A stretch of DNA of 64,000 bases, from positions 9,114,001-9,178,000 of the forward strand of contig NC_046680.1 in assembly GCF_009870125.1 (NCBI RefSeq). Reading direction: 5' to 3'. Shown here one piece after another: positions 31,301 through 45,000 of this stretch (the stretch's first letter is position 1; each line of letters opens with the position of its first letter). The notes beneath the pieces are model-generated. The model made no database searches. It saw nothing but the letters and a program-made list of their open reading frames with translations, and had not been told where the DNA came from. The DNA is from Drosophila pseudoobscura. Lineage: Eukaryota > Arthropoda > Insecta > Diptera > Drosophilidae. Both the position numbers and the translations under genes were made by a program.

Positions 31301-34300
31301 GAGAGGAGAGACAGATAGTCTCTCTATTAGGTTAAGGAGAATTGTCTTAGAATAATTTAGTATAACTACGGCAATCTGAAAGTTGTTTAAATCAATGTAT
31401 ATACCAGTGTATACCAATGTATATATTTAATGAACTTTTATGTAACTATGTAACTTCACAATCAATGCACAAAAATCAAAGTTAAGTATATCTGTTTCAG
31501 AAAATTAAGTATCGAGTTGTTTCTCTTTATAAAACCTTTTTTAGACGCTATGGTTGGGTTTAATTCTGTATTATCTGTATTGTACCGATTTCCCAGTATT
31601 TTTCAAGCTTTTCTAAGCTTTGGAGGCTTTCATTTGCAGCTTTGCTTTCTAGGTCTCTGGGTTGCTGGGTTACGCCGTGACATAAGGTTGTTGACTCAAC
31701 ATTGAGAGAGTCCAGTCCGCGCACCAACTTTGAGCGCATTTCAAATTACTGTTACGCTCCAATCCCATTGTTCCCAGGATCTTAACATAGTGCTCTATTG
31801 CTCCTTGAGGCAAGGCGAATAGAATTGTCTTGTTGGGTAATTGTGGTGGGGTGTGGGCTGTGCTGTGGAAGTATTGGGGTAGCTGAAAGGATAGGGCGGA
31901 TAGAAACTTGACTGGACATTGCCAATGCTGTTCAAATATGAAATTCAATTAAAGAATATGAATATGTAAGACTGTAAGAAGCAATTCCTTTGAGATATCC
32001 GCTTCTCTTTACTCCGAATTTCTCAGCTCTCCCAAACATTTCATTTCATTTCAATTTCTGTGAATTTGCAGGCACCTGGGGCTCATCTTGAAAGAAAACA
32101 TTCCAACCATACACATTCAGTTTCATAGGCGTCTACAGGCAAACACTTCTGGTGTAGGAAACACTTCCATAAAAAAGCCCTTTCAATTAAAGGTGGATGA
32201 CGTTTCCCAAAAAAAAAAGAAGCACATCAGCCATTGAATTTGCAACTGTTCCCGCTCCCAAGCCGATGGCCCAGCACAACCCACTCAGATGAGGAGCAAC
32301 TTAATGGGCTATTCCGGGACCGCACATCGCTGGCTAAAAATGCCATTAAAATGTTGCGGCTGCCGCAGATCCAACTGGGCGGAAAAAATACATTTCGAGT
32401 GTCTAGATGAAGAATGTCGAGGAATCAATCAGCTGTAAATTCGATGGATTTTATTTACAGAAAAACGGCTATGCTCGGCACTTACCTATCCATCGATTTC
32501 ATCGATTTTTGATTGATAATGTGTTTGGCCGTGTTTCTCCAGTTGGCTGCCCCCGCTGTCTCGGGGCTGGCTTCATGGCCATTATGCAAATGTGGCCAAC
32601 AATTGATTAGAATTTTAGTGTGCCATTGCACATACGCCCCGTCCCGTATGCTTCGGCTCCCATAATTAACGCTGTATGCCCCAGTCACGGTTGGCTAATT
32701 AGCATAAATTCAATTAGGTTTCTTGTTTGCGCCTTCGGTTGTCTCTGGAGCCTTGGAAGCCGCAGTGCACCCTTCACTCTCCCTCCCACCTCCAATTTAG
32801 GGCACATTTGCGCTTCTGGCGGCTCTCGCCTCCACGTAGGGCGTGGCCATACTTAGCATATTTCCTGTTTGACATCTGACCTTTTGTTGTGCATTCACGG
32901 AATGTGTGAGCGTCAGATTCGCGCGCTGCCAAAGGTACTGCCACAGGAACGATTTGTGGCTGTGCCGGTTATCTGTCTCCGGCTCTGGCCTCGGGACAAG
33001 AGAAAGGCATTTGCATAAGCAGGGAGGCGTTTCTTTAGATTGCCGACGAATCTGTGACAAGTTATGCAATAGGTCCTCTCGCAGGTTTTACATATGTACG
33101 TTCCCATGGGAGATAAGTGTGATACGGATAATACTACTTGGGGGACTGGTTACCAGGCGGATGAATTGATTCTGAAGTGAAGCCAACAACTGCCTTAATG
33201 GCCATCGTTTGCCATTCGTTAACCTTTAGCTTTCGCTTCAGCCTCATTAAACCTCATCTACGGTGGGCGTCCGAGAGGCTCTACCTAGCAACCAACCAAC
33301 TAATTAGGTTCCATCTCCACTTCGGGCTCTGCCCACGTCCTGAGCTGCTCATTAGTGGAGGACTCCATATAATTAAAGCTCGGCCAGGAGCAAAGTGCAG
33401 CAACAATCAAGGAATCAAGCCATCAAGGAATTCTGCAATTATTCCATTGATTACCAGATGAATGCCATAAATGGCCGATACAGACCCGAAGGACCCTGGC
33501 CAATACACAGAGGTGCTGAAGCTACATACAGAAATGTTCACTTCATTAGCCGAGCGCCAGCATTGGCAGCATTTTCCAGGATTACCTGGCCATTCCACCT
33601 TTAAACTTTAAGCGGAATATTAAATATCTTCTCAATATAGATTTGCAATCAAATTATTTGGTATATCAAATATTTAAATGGCCCGCAGTGCTCCCTCGGC
33701 AAAGGGAACTGATGGCCAGTCAATGGAAGTTGGCCAGCGAACAGGGGGATCGATGGGGTATTTTTAAACGAAAAAAACTCCTAAATGCTACGATAATGTG
33801 CAGGGTTCCCTGCCAGAGTGCATCCGTCCGAAATTGCTATAATTTTTCAGCTCCACAGCACAGCCACAGACACAGACACCCTGTTTTGGTAGAGTAATAT
33901 ATTTTTTGTTGCCTTAGCCCTGATGTCCGTATAGTCTATTTATTCCCAACTGGACCCAGCTGTGTGCAATCATCGTTTTTAATCATGATGCTGCTGATGG
34001 AATGGCTGTGGTAGGAGGAACAACCTGGGCTCAGGGAAGAACTTAATTATTTTGCGTCCTTCAATATACTGTAAGCCGTCCGATGTGATTGTGGGCCGAG
34101 TAAGTATGTACATCTGTCTTATTCGGTATATGGATGGAGGTACAGAGGTGTGTTAAGCTTACTTTTATGCGTCCAAGGTCGCCTTGACCACCTGACAGGA
34201 CAAGGCGGTAAGCTTTCTCAAGCTATCGAACATACACCCCGAGCCATTCGCTGCAAGTGCCGCAGCCCGCCGCTCCTCGCTCTCCATCTGTGCCCCCACA

Positions 34301-37300
34301 CACTTTTACTGGGCCAAGATTATTGCTCCATTTTGCGCCCCAATGATTTTCCCTTCCACTAACGGCAAAGTTTAACCCGCCTGTGTGGAGGGAGGATGAG
34401 AGGTGAGAGACTCATAAAAGTGTCATAAATGTTGATAAGACATGTTTGTCAAACCTCCTCGATTGCCCCGTGCACCTGCTCGTGCTGAGGGGAAGAAATG
34501 ATGTGCCAGGTTGTTTGTCTGCCAGATATGCTATAGATTACTTTATTACCCCTACAGCAAGTCATCTATAAGTTGCATACACAGTACTTGTACTTGTATG
34601 TCTGTCGATTTATTAGCATAGCAATTTGTGCGCCAGCCTAAGAGCAAAGGACATTTCTTTCGAATAAATGGCATTTTCCAGCAGCTTTCAGCAACTGTGT
34701 GGAGTCATCTCTCATCCGTCTCACAATGGCGTCCACTTCTCCAGTCCTCCGTCAGTGCAGAGGCCGCAACCCATGCAATCAGCACTCTAACTGGCCATTT
34801 GCTGGATGCCAGCCGGGCCGGGCATCGCCTCTAACACTGCCAATGATGGCCTCAATCAGAGCTGTCATAAACAGCGACAATGTCGCCCGACAGTCCCCAT
34901 GGTTATCCCATGGATCCAGTCGTCCATTGAGGGAGAGAGACAGAGAGAGATGCAAAAGAGTGAGCGAATGAGAGAGAATAGAGAGGGAGAAAGGAGTGAC
35001 AGTTCCATCGGCTGATTCTTGTGTTTCTTTGTGGAACCATCAAGTGCCATTAATATGGAAATTATGCAAATCTAATTGACTTTTGCCGAGGCACACAAAC
35101 ACCCATTGTAGTGTGTTGTTGTTGTTGTTGTTTTACCCATCACGAAGGTGTTGATATGCGATTATGATAGCAATTATGTTCGTGATGGAGATGTGAGAGA
35201 AACTTAAAGACGCTGAATAGTGGAATTAAATAGAGTGTGAAATCCATAATGGAAGCCTTATTAAGCTTATGGAAGCTATAATCGTAAGATCCATGAATAT
35301 TGGAGTTGCTCCACGCTTGCTTTTTCTCTTCCTTGACGTGTAAACCTACTGACAAGAATCTTATATCAAACACAAATATTTTCCTCTATTTTTAAAATTA
35401 TTCTTGAAATGCCGCATTATCAATGTACGCGTTAGGGCTGCTCTGGTCCTATGCCTATCTGTGGGTAACGCTGGAGAGTTCTTGGAACTATAGCCAAACG
35501 ATTCTGCTGCCATATGGATGCCAGACTTCGAACTGCAAAATGAAATGCGAACGTCTCCTTCCTCTTCTACATTTACTCTCGATGCGGATTTTTTGGGTAT
35601 TTTTGAGCCTTTCGGTTCTTTGAGATCAACTACCTGCGATATTTTTTTTGCCAAAGTTCTGCTCTTCAAAATATTGGTGTTGGCCAATTTCAGCTACATC
35701 AGTATTCACACATGATCTACTGTGAAGAATCGTGATGCAGAACCCAAAGAGGGCATCGTAAACTATTTTAAATTGGGCGAACATTTTGATATATGTATGT
35801 ATTTCTGTGCACTTGACCCCAGATCTATTTGAAGTTTAATTTGTGCAGTTTACAGATCCACTCAGTTATGTATTCGGCTCTTAAGCAGGGAATTTTCCCA
35901 ATAAAGTTAGCCTCAAAGTTTCGTTCGCTTTAGCGGCGGACAAAGTTTGTGGAGCGCATATCATACATACGCCCACGAGTTTGACGCACGAGGTTTTGTA
36001 GGAATTTTTAACTGTGTCGACATTATGGCAAGTGACGAAGGACAAACGGTGGAACGAGGGGCCTGGGGAAGTTGTGCTAGAAAGTGTCCTACTTTGTAGT
36101 TGGACACATAAATTATATAATCAAATTTCGAAGTTATTATTCAGGGTCTTTCGCAGCTCGTTTTGCAATACAAATATCCTTTCTGCTATGGCCCTTTCCC
36201 TCCAATCAAATAAGACTCTCACTCATTACCATAGCCAGGCCATGAATGTCAGTATAAATGTATACAAATGCAGATAAATCTGGGCAAAGCCCCCAGGCGA
36301 ATTACGCATACGCATCGTGAGCTGTTCTGCTCTGTGGGAGTTTAATCGTGAAACATTCGCCTGTCCCCATTGGCTGATACTCCTGGCTGATATCATGCTA
36401 TGTGGCTACACTTTCGGTCTCAGTTTATGTTGCTTCCACTCAGAGCTGCCGCAGGTGTTGGGCTGCCACATTTTTCATCTTCCTCCTCGCTTGGGATTGC
36501 GCTCAGGAGCGTTGCGACCTCACAGTTACAGAGTATGTGACGATTGCCTGGGAGCTGAGGCGCCACAACGGTGCTGGGCACAAAGCCTTGACTAATCAAT
36601 ACGTTGCGGCATTCGGGGGACAAATGGGCCAACGGCTCACTAGCTATGAAACTTTCTCAGCTGATTGTGGTATTGATTTTGATTATCGTCCACAGCGGCA
36701 CAGGTCGGAGACAGTGTCCGATGGGCAAGCAGTGGAATAGGATGGCCAAGAAGTGTGAAAAGTACTACTTGGGCTCTTAGTCGGACCCGTTATCCCCCAT
36801 CTTATCACACATAATGAGCCTAACTAGTTCATTTAGCTCTGCCGCATTAATAACTACAAAAAAAGGTGGGTCGAGACTATTAAATCTAATGGCAACTAAT
36901 TTTTGGGCTAAGCTCCGCAAGCCCCCCAGAACATAAACATAATTTATAACTTTTTCGGGAATAAAAGGATTCAGAAGGAAGCAACGAAAAATACAGAGAT
37001 GAAAAATGAAATGCCATTTTGTTTGTTTTTCTTTTATTTTCTTGTCGAACAAAGCGTTTCTCCGGACAAAGGTCTTCAGAAATCTGTCAGCAATCCGCTT
37101 TGGCTAGTCCCTGCTTGAATCCTTTGTCAATTTGCGGAAAGTGTTCAATATGCTGCTGAATTTATCCTGAAATGGCCCTCAATTTGCACCCCAATCAAAA
37201 CTTTTATTAAGTTCCAGACACCATCGAAAATGAAGTGGGAAAAGGGTTATAGCTTCGACTCTCGATTATTTTTACCAATGACAGTTGGTATTCCCATTGG

Positions 37301-37699
37301 AAAGCTGATTTCTGAATGGTTATTATTCGTAAGCCTGGAAAAAAGTCATGTGAAATATTCCGTGAATCCATACCAGGGGATTCCGCAGAAATATTGCCAC
37401 ATTTTGTTGCATTGATGCATTCAGGCAGCGCGAAAAACACATAAATACAAATATATCGGAAGCTGCAACAAAATATAAACAAGATATGCTGTCCAAATAT
37501 CCGCAGGGCCCACCCCACCCGCCAGCCGTGTGCTCCGTAAATCCAGAATGTCCATCGATTTTTTGTTCGGGGCCGCTTTAGTTTTATTATTATTATCTGA
37601 AAATTTCCGCCTGTCGCATACAAATTGAATAATCGGGTGGCAAATTCCAGGTTCCGCCACGCTCTACACTCGTTCTGGTTTGAGTGAGTGTAATTATAG

Positions 37700-37752
37700 A
37701 CCGCTAGACAGCTGGACAGCTGGACAGGTGGACAGGTGGACAGCTTGACAGG
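37700..37752. repeat. Short tandem GGACAGCT/GGACAGGT repeat
   Basis: Five to six imperfect 10-base units of the form CTGGACAG/GTGGACAG in a row. Confidence 0.7.
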
Positions 37753-39971
37753 ATGGAGCTGCCCGGCGCAGCGCAGAGGACATTCTCGTGTGTGTGGTCA
37801 CAGCCATATGACGTGTTTTGCGCCTCTACGTCTATGGCCGGGATCTATGGTCCACATAATAACTTAAATTACATTTATTTAGAGGTGGGCGGAGATGCTA
37901 AAGGGTCAGGCTATGATTAGGCCATTCAACACGATGACGGGCCTGACCATAGGGAACTTGTTTAGCTATTCATAACCATACACCAGATGGTATGCAGAGG
38001 AAGAGTACTCGTAGTATATATTTTTGAGTAGTATATATCCTATTTTTAAAATTCTCGGTGAAGCATCGTCCACTTCGCAAGGGTAAAATATTTTAAGATG
38101 TTTAACTTTTCACTGGATCAAGAGATAAGAAAGAGATAAAACCATGTGCCCCCAGGACGTAGCTGTCGGGCGGTGCCAATAATGAACCGCCGCAATCAAT
38201 GGGGGAGGACAGGACCAAAATGATGGTAAACAACTTGTTTACGGGCTGCAATTGCACCCATCCAAACTGTGGGCAAAACGTCATGTCCTGGCAGTTGGCC
38301 AACAAATTAAACCTACACTCACCCTGTCAGCCAGGTTGGCCAGTCCTGCCATTCAGTCCTGGCTGCTGCCCAAGCGAGACCAGCTCAAGAAAAAGGCAAT
38401 CAAGATGGGGGAAATTCTGTGAATAATATAGAAAATTCATTCGAAACTATAGCAACCAGATGGTTCAACTTAACATTTCTCAGTAAGACTAAACTCCATA
38501 TAATACCCAGGATATCTAATCAATGTGGAGCAGGAGCGGAAGGAATGGACTGACAGTGGCAGCAAGAGTAACCAATTTGAATGCTTTCCGAGTGCCGAGT
38601 GCCGAGCGCCCGGCATCCTGCTCTATTGCTCCATCCATATTTTGCGGTTGGGATCCGCACAAAAGGTGTGAACATTAGCAGCTGACGCAGATGCCGGAGA
38701 CGTAGCCGAAGCCAGAGCCGGAATGGTGGCTTGGCTCTTTTGATGTGATGCTGTTGCTTACTTGGCACGGATTCATGTGTCTTCCGTTGCAGCCCCACCC
38801 GCTGTGGCCTGTCTGCCGTTGCTGCTCCCGCGCGAAAGTGGTCTCAGAAATTGAAAGTTGAGGGAGAGGAAGACTGGCACTTGCCGCTGCAAATGTGCGA
38901 TAACCGTACACGTGCGCCACCACAGATGCAGCGGGAAAAGCATTGGCAGTGTGCGTTGACTGAATCGAATTGTCAGTCGATTTTCCCTTGAGAAGAACAT
39001 TTTAGGAGCTAAAAGGCTGCCAGTGCAATCGATCGCTGAAAGTGCTATAAAAATGGATGTCTGGCCTTTAGTTACCCGTTGGAAGGGTTCCCCTTCTCGG
39101 GCTGCAAATATATATGGGGATCCCATCAAATTGTAAATTGCAATCTGCCATCAAAAAGCTGCAAATTTGTTGCCCACTCGCAGGTCTTACATGGCACTTC
39201 ATGCTCTCACGAATGCTCCATTACGAAATGGCCCCGTCGTTCTTGTTGCTTCTGCACTTACACAGCGCTTTGTTTTGCATGCCTCATAAATTGCGCATAC
39301 GCCATGTTGCACAGAGAGGCCACAGAACAGGGCCTGGAGTAGGAATAGGAGCAGAGGCCACAGCAAGAGCCAGCGTTGAGCATAGATATCAGCACAGACG
39401 GCACCACGCATAAATTCAACGGCTGAAATATTCGTGAACCGTGAAGCGACATATAAAACAAGTCACAAAAAACAGTCAGCCGAATGCTCCGAGCACTTTA
39501 GACGGTTCTCGCGCTTCCAGAGGATTGGGATACCAAATTGACATGTACCATGCAATGAAAAGCAAATTGCTCTGGTAACCTGCCGCCGGGTGTGTATCTG
39601 TGGGTGCACCTCTCCGTCTATCCGCCCGCTCCTCGTTTCGGTGGCAAGTTTAATTTGGAAGTCACACCTTCACTTGGCCCATTCTGGTGGTGCACTCTCC
39701 GCGGATTTAAGCGAAATTTCGTTTCACAATTTTGCACATCACTTGGGAGGGAGCTCGTTCTCGCTGTACTATATACTATATGTGATTGCTTGAGAACTTA
39801 AATATTTGTTGGCTTTGACTCTGCCTGTAAACATTGGCGCCGGGGATAATGCTGTGAAAGTCCTTTCGCCACTGCTCTGACGTCTCAAGTGCTTGCCTTT
39901 GCCCGGGACTTACCTCCACTAGAAGCCGTACACAGGCCCATCTAGGTCAAGCATTGTAAGAGTCGGCCTTA

Positions 39972-40025
39972 CCATCATCATCATCATCATCATCATCACT
40001 ATCATTATCATCATCATCCTCATCT
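39972..40025. repeat. ATC trinucleotide repeat
   Basis: About 16 ATC units with a few interruptions, followed by CCTCATC-type sequence. Confidence 0.95.
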
Positions 40026-40620
40026 TAGTCCTCGTCGTCACCGCCATCGCAGTCCTCGTCATTGTCATGAAAATTTCTTGTGCTAAAACTGTCAGTGAAG
40101 TTCATGTCAGCCGTCAGCCGTCAGCACAGTGGTCTGGGCCCTGCTTAAAGTGTGGCCCGAAACTCTGACCGAGTGTGCCTTGTCATGGCTGATGCCCCGC
40201 CTAACTACATTAGGTACGCCGCAATATTCAGTAAATGGATACATTAATATTTTGCCAAGAAATCGCTCCGAAATTTTCCTATTCTTAAACCACAACCGGT
40301 TCCCTTTAAAATGGCCAAACGTCCTTGACGACTGACAGTTGCAGTGGTAATGGCAACCACAGCAGCAGAGCAGGAAGCCACTGCAGTGCTGGAGGAGCAC
40401 TCGAGCTCTTGAGGTGGCAACAAAAAATCGTTAAATGGTGGCCATGTGCAGCGAGGTCTGGACGATGCAAGAGGACTAATGCCACACTGGCCAGGCTATG
40501 ATAATGATGGTGGTAAGCTGTTGAGCAGATCAGCTTTTGTGGTGGAGCTAAGCTAAGGTTGGCGCCTTATCATCTGCCTTTGCCGGCGCCTTTGCTCTCG
40601 AAAAAATCAACTCAATAGAA

Positions 40621-42069
40621 TAGGTTTATTTTATTATTTTTATTGTATTTACTTTATTACTCAATTAAAATTTAGTTGGGACACATTTGGTTTTTGGTTT
40701 TTGGTTTTTGTTGGTTTTTCATCTTGTATAATAGGTATGCTGTCATTTGTATCTGTTTAATCCTGTTTTCTCCTTCAGTTATCCACAAATATGTATCTGC
40801 CTTACCCTTTTGCTGGCTTAGATGCCTGTAGATGCTGGTTTTCATATGCAATTTAATTGAATTTGACGTTGATCTCTAATATACTCGTAATTTCAATTCT
40901 CTCCGTTAGTTTACATTAATTAATTTGAATTTTAAACATTTATGTAGTGGCTTAGGCTCCCGGTTCCGGGCTGTAGCTTAAAAGTTTACCAATTCAACTT
41001 GCTCTAATACTTGTATTTGGTTTGTATAGTTATATAAGTATATGTGGTTCAGTTTCCCCGCTGTCCTTTTTGGGGCTTCCCTTTCGGCTATATGTGTTTT
41101 CTTCTCTTGTTAAGTAGACAAATTGGTAATACCCTTGGTAGAAAAACGAAAATTGTGCCACCAGATTAGTTATCGCCTTTCGATTTGCTTTGGTTTATCC
41201 ATCCATCAGTTTCCATACATACTCGTATATATATGTATATATATAGAGAGCCCAGAGGCTGAAAAATTGTTTTTGTGTTGACGTTTCGTAGCTGCTTCCT
41301 GTTGCTCGGATACCCCTAATGTGAAACAACAACATCGAGTTTCATCGGTTATAATTCATGTTCTTCGTGTTTATGTTTATGTTTTTATATATCTTCATGT
41401 AGGTACAATTAAATTTCTTTGACTTTTGGCTTTGGCCAGACAAAACGGAAAAATGTTTTCCCAAAAATTTGTTCAGCATTTTCCTTGCATTTGTCGATTT
41501 GTCTACAATAAATGTTTATTTTATGGAACATCGTGCCTTTAATTACCATTACCATTTTTGTTATTGTAACATTTAGTATTACTTTGCAAATTTAACTTGT
41601 TTTCTTTAAACGTTTTTAGTTTTTAGTTAGCTTTAGTTAAGGTTTAGTTACTGTTTTGGGATTGCTTTGGTAGATCCTAAGTTCGAAAACCGAAATTAAA
41701 TTTAATTAAATATTAATTAACTCAGTTTTTCCGATTAATTGAGAAACATTCAACTAGCAAGAAAAGCCCGAAAATCAAACAATGCTCCCTTCAGCTCTTT
41801 AAAGCTAAGCAAAATCATCCTTATGGTAGCTAATATGTATTGTATAGTTATTATGAGATTTTCTTTGGTTTTCCATTTAGTTAAACGTACATTCACTTAA
41901 AAGATTACAACTGTGTGCCCTCGTCTCGATCGGCCTTTTGCACATTTACAATTTACCAATTTTTTGTTGTTTTTTTCTTGTTTTTTTTTTTCATTTATAT
42001 TTTTCTATATTTTTTCAGTGACTTGCATTCCTTTAAGCCATGACCAACAAAATTCAAATGGTGATTCCC
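40621..42069 (-). other. igl: Probable long 3' UTR of igl
   Basis: Composition changes sharply at about 40610 to AT-rich sequence that continues to the igl stop codon at 42070. Minus-strand AATAAA signals (TTTATT at 40625-40630 and 40653-40658) sit at its far edge, giving a 3' UTR of about 1.4 kb. A GGTTTTT-type tandem repeat lies at 40688-40719. Long 3' UTRs are common for neuronal fly mRNAs. The end point is inference. Confidence 0.5.
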
Positions 42070-45000
42070 TTATTCGGGCTGGGTGTCCCTGCGTGTCTTG
42101 TGGCCGCGGAACGAGGCCTGGATCTTGGTGGCGGCCTTGTTCAACTCCGGATCGGTCAGATCTATGTCCAATTCCTCGGCCACCTTCTTGGTTATCTCCT
42201 GGATGTCCTCGTCCTCGGGCGCGTCCTTGTTGACCAGCTTGCGTGCCAAATGGCCACGGAATGTGGACTGAATCTTCAGTGCTGCATGGCAGAGCTCTAG
42301 GAGAAGGAAAAAAGAATGAAAGAGAGTGGCTGTTAAGAGTGTTGCAACTGCTGTTGAGTGGCCACAAAAACACACACAAATTTGGGCTAAACTATATACA
42401 AAAGTTGTAAGAAACTTGTCGAGGGTTCTTTGGCCAATTGCAACTTGAGATGATACTCCAACAAATGCCTCAATTTGTTGTAAACTATTTTCAATTAGCC
42501 TGCGAGTGTGTCCGACAAATGTTGTTTTGGCTTCCACATGCTCCTATATAATTAAGTGTAATAGTTCAGCGTATCCCAGCACTGCAATTATTATTATTTC
42601 CAGCTCCTCCTCCTGCCCCTCCTTGGGATATCCTACAGCCTTGATTGTGTTTTCATTCGTGGCCCACAATGGCAGTAAATCTTCTACGACTCCCCGAGCG
42701 CTTGTATAAAAGCAAAATAATGGAAATCACACGCGGAATTATTCCCCAGACTCTCTTCAGAGTGTTCGGTATTCGTTGTATGCCGATTCCTGTCCGCAAT
42801 TCATGTTCCGTTTCCCCATGGCTGTCGGACCACGTCGCCTGGCTAATCAAGTTACGTCTACGCAGCACTGGACGCGATGGGACGCATACTTCCTGCATAT
42901 TTAATCTGCCCCGAGTGCAGAAGTGCAGAAGGGCAGAAAGGCAGAAGGGAACAGACCACAGAATTAAGCTCCATTTGAAACACTCACAGCTCCTGCATTC
43001 CGGCGCATGTGGCTGTGGCCCAGTCACGCGTGACACCTACGTCCTACGTGGCCTAGAGTTCTTGGCTCTAATAAGTTTACTTTTTCAGGATTGATGGTCA
43101 ATGTAATTACTGGGTAATTGTCTAAAAGTTCTCTGTGCATACGAATACGTGTATCCCCGGCTGAAGGGATAGAATTTTTGCAGTGCTCCGTTACGAAATT
43201 ACATCATCTCAGCTGCCATTTTGCATTGCTCTCAGTTTTCCCCCCATTGCTTTTGTGCAGTTATGCAAATGTTGGGGAAATTCTCTTTTAAAAAATTCGT
43301 TTTTGATTACATTTGCCTTGGCCTTGTTGAGATTTCGCTCAGCTCTAAAGCAACAAGACTGCATACAGATATATATGTATATATATATATATACATATAT
43401 ACATACTTAACATGGGTAGTTTACCCAGCTAAATTGCGCGTTTCCCTGCGGGCAGAGGTAACCTACTTCACCTCCCTGCTACTTCCACTTCCATTCGCAG
43501 TACACTTCCTTCCCCTGACAAATATTGTCTGAGAGACGGTCTGCGTTAATTCGTTAAGCATAATTGGAGTTTAGCCAAGTTAAGCATTTGGCAGGGGCAT
43601 ACGAACCGGTAGTAGCTGGAGCTCAGAGGCAGCCGGGACTTATGGCGTGTGCTGCTCCTTTATCAAATTACGGACACACGGCGTATACGCAACGTGCCTC
43701 AGGCCCCCAGCACGTGCTGATGTACGCTGCCGCTGCATTTGTGTATGTTTATTTATAAAATATTTAAAAATACCTGCAAGACGTGCGAATTGCCTCGTAA
43801 TTCTACGGATATGCTGTGCCACATGTGGGTCAGTGGAAGCCACCTGCCTTATCGTGGCTGTTGCCACTCGTCCTTGTCTGGCACTAATCAGCCTGACTCT
43901 AGGTGTTTACCGTCGTTCTCGCAACGAAATTCGTCTCAATTTCTCTGAAAGTTTTTCCATGTCCACACTTTTGGGTGTTTCTGTTCAAAAACTTTTGCGA
44001 TTTTGCAGCGAAAACGTTTTCCGTGGCACCCTGTTCGGATTTAAGAGATTTTCTGCTGTCGACGGTCATGTAGCCCATGTCGCAAGCCGCTCACGTACAC
44101 TGCGTGTCCTGTCACAGGACCGCCCAAAGACCCAAAATCCAAGGGAACAGTGTCTAAAAACCTGGCATCAGTCATCAGGCAGAGCAACATGCATGTCCTG
44201 ATCTCCCAACTTTCTTTTGCTTTCGGTTTTGCTGCGCTGCCTGTTCGAGGCACACAAATTGAGTTTGCTTTTCTTTCTCGGCAAAATGTCACAGTGAATG
44301 TTGCACCTGCACATTTTAATATCGGTACGAGGCAGGCGGAGATACCCTAGTTGCTGTTGCTGTTCCTGTCTTTGCACGCTGATTTGCATGTTTCGAGCCT
44401 CGGGACATCGGTCACGTCGCCCTGATTGACTGACTGTGGGACTGTGGACTTTGGGTTCCGTCACGCTAGCAGCTTCGAGGTCTTTTTGCAGTTTGTTTAA
44501 TTGGCCTTCGGTTTTACGGCACTCCCAACGCCTCCATCAAGGGGCAAGACCTTTGTGCCTCCAGCCATTAAGCTCCTTTGCAGCCTCAACTCAATGCCGC
44601 ACGCAGAATACCCAAAGGGCCTGCCCCCAATGAAATCAATCATGAGCCGCCTTTGCTGCACTTTTCACCTGTCCTTCGTGGCGCCCTTTGTATATGGCGA
44701 TTATTGGTTGAACGAGTGCGTGTGTGTGTGTGTGTGTGTGTGTGTCCCACAACAGCAGCCACAACACACGTGTTGCCACTTCGCGCCTGTATCTGGTCTC
44801 ACTGTGGTCTTGACCCAGATTCCCATTACAATGCAAAATTTATATGAAAAAGAATGCAGGGCTATGAAATATGACAGTGCCGTGTGTGTGTGGGAAGGGA
44901 AGGCTTGAGGACCATTAGCGAAAGTACAAATCTCTGACGTTTGTTAAGCAATTGTGTCGGAAACAATATATGCACAAGAAGTGGCCCAGACACGCACATA

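Larger units (their letters stand above)
31301..40620. other. Gene-free stretch between GPHR and igl 3' region
   Basis: About 9.3 kb without a convincing coding exon, tRNA or transposon. Open frames are short and lack domains. It includes a GA-rich patch at about 34930-35000, a TTG run near 35110, GGACAG(C/G)T repeats near 37705-37750 and an ATC run near 39972. It may hold distal regulatory DNA of igl or GPHR, or unannotated noncoding transcripts; the sequence alone cannot tell. Confidence 0.5.

Noticed and set aside
42653-43036. 127-codon minus-strand frame in the last igl intron
   Set aside because: It includes GCAGAAGGGCAGAAAGG-type low complexity and no domain; no compatible splice phase with the igl exons was found.
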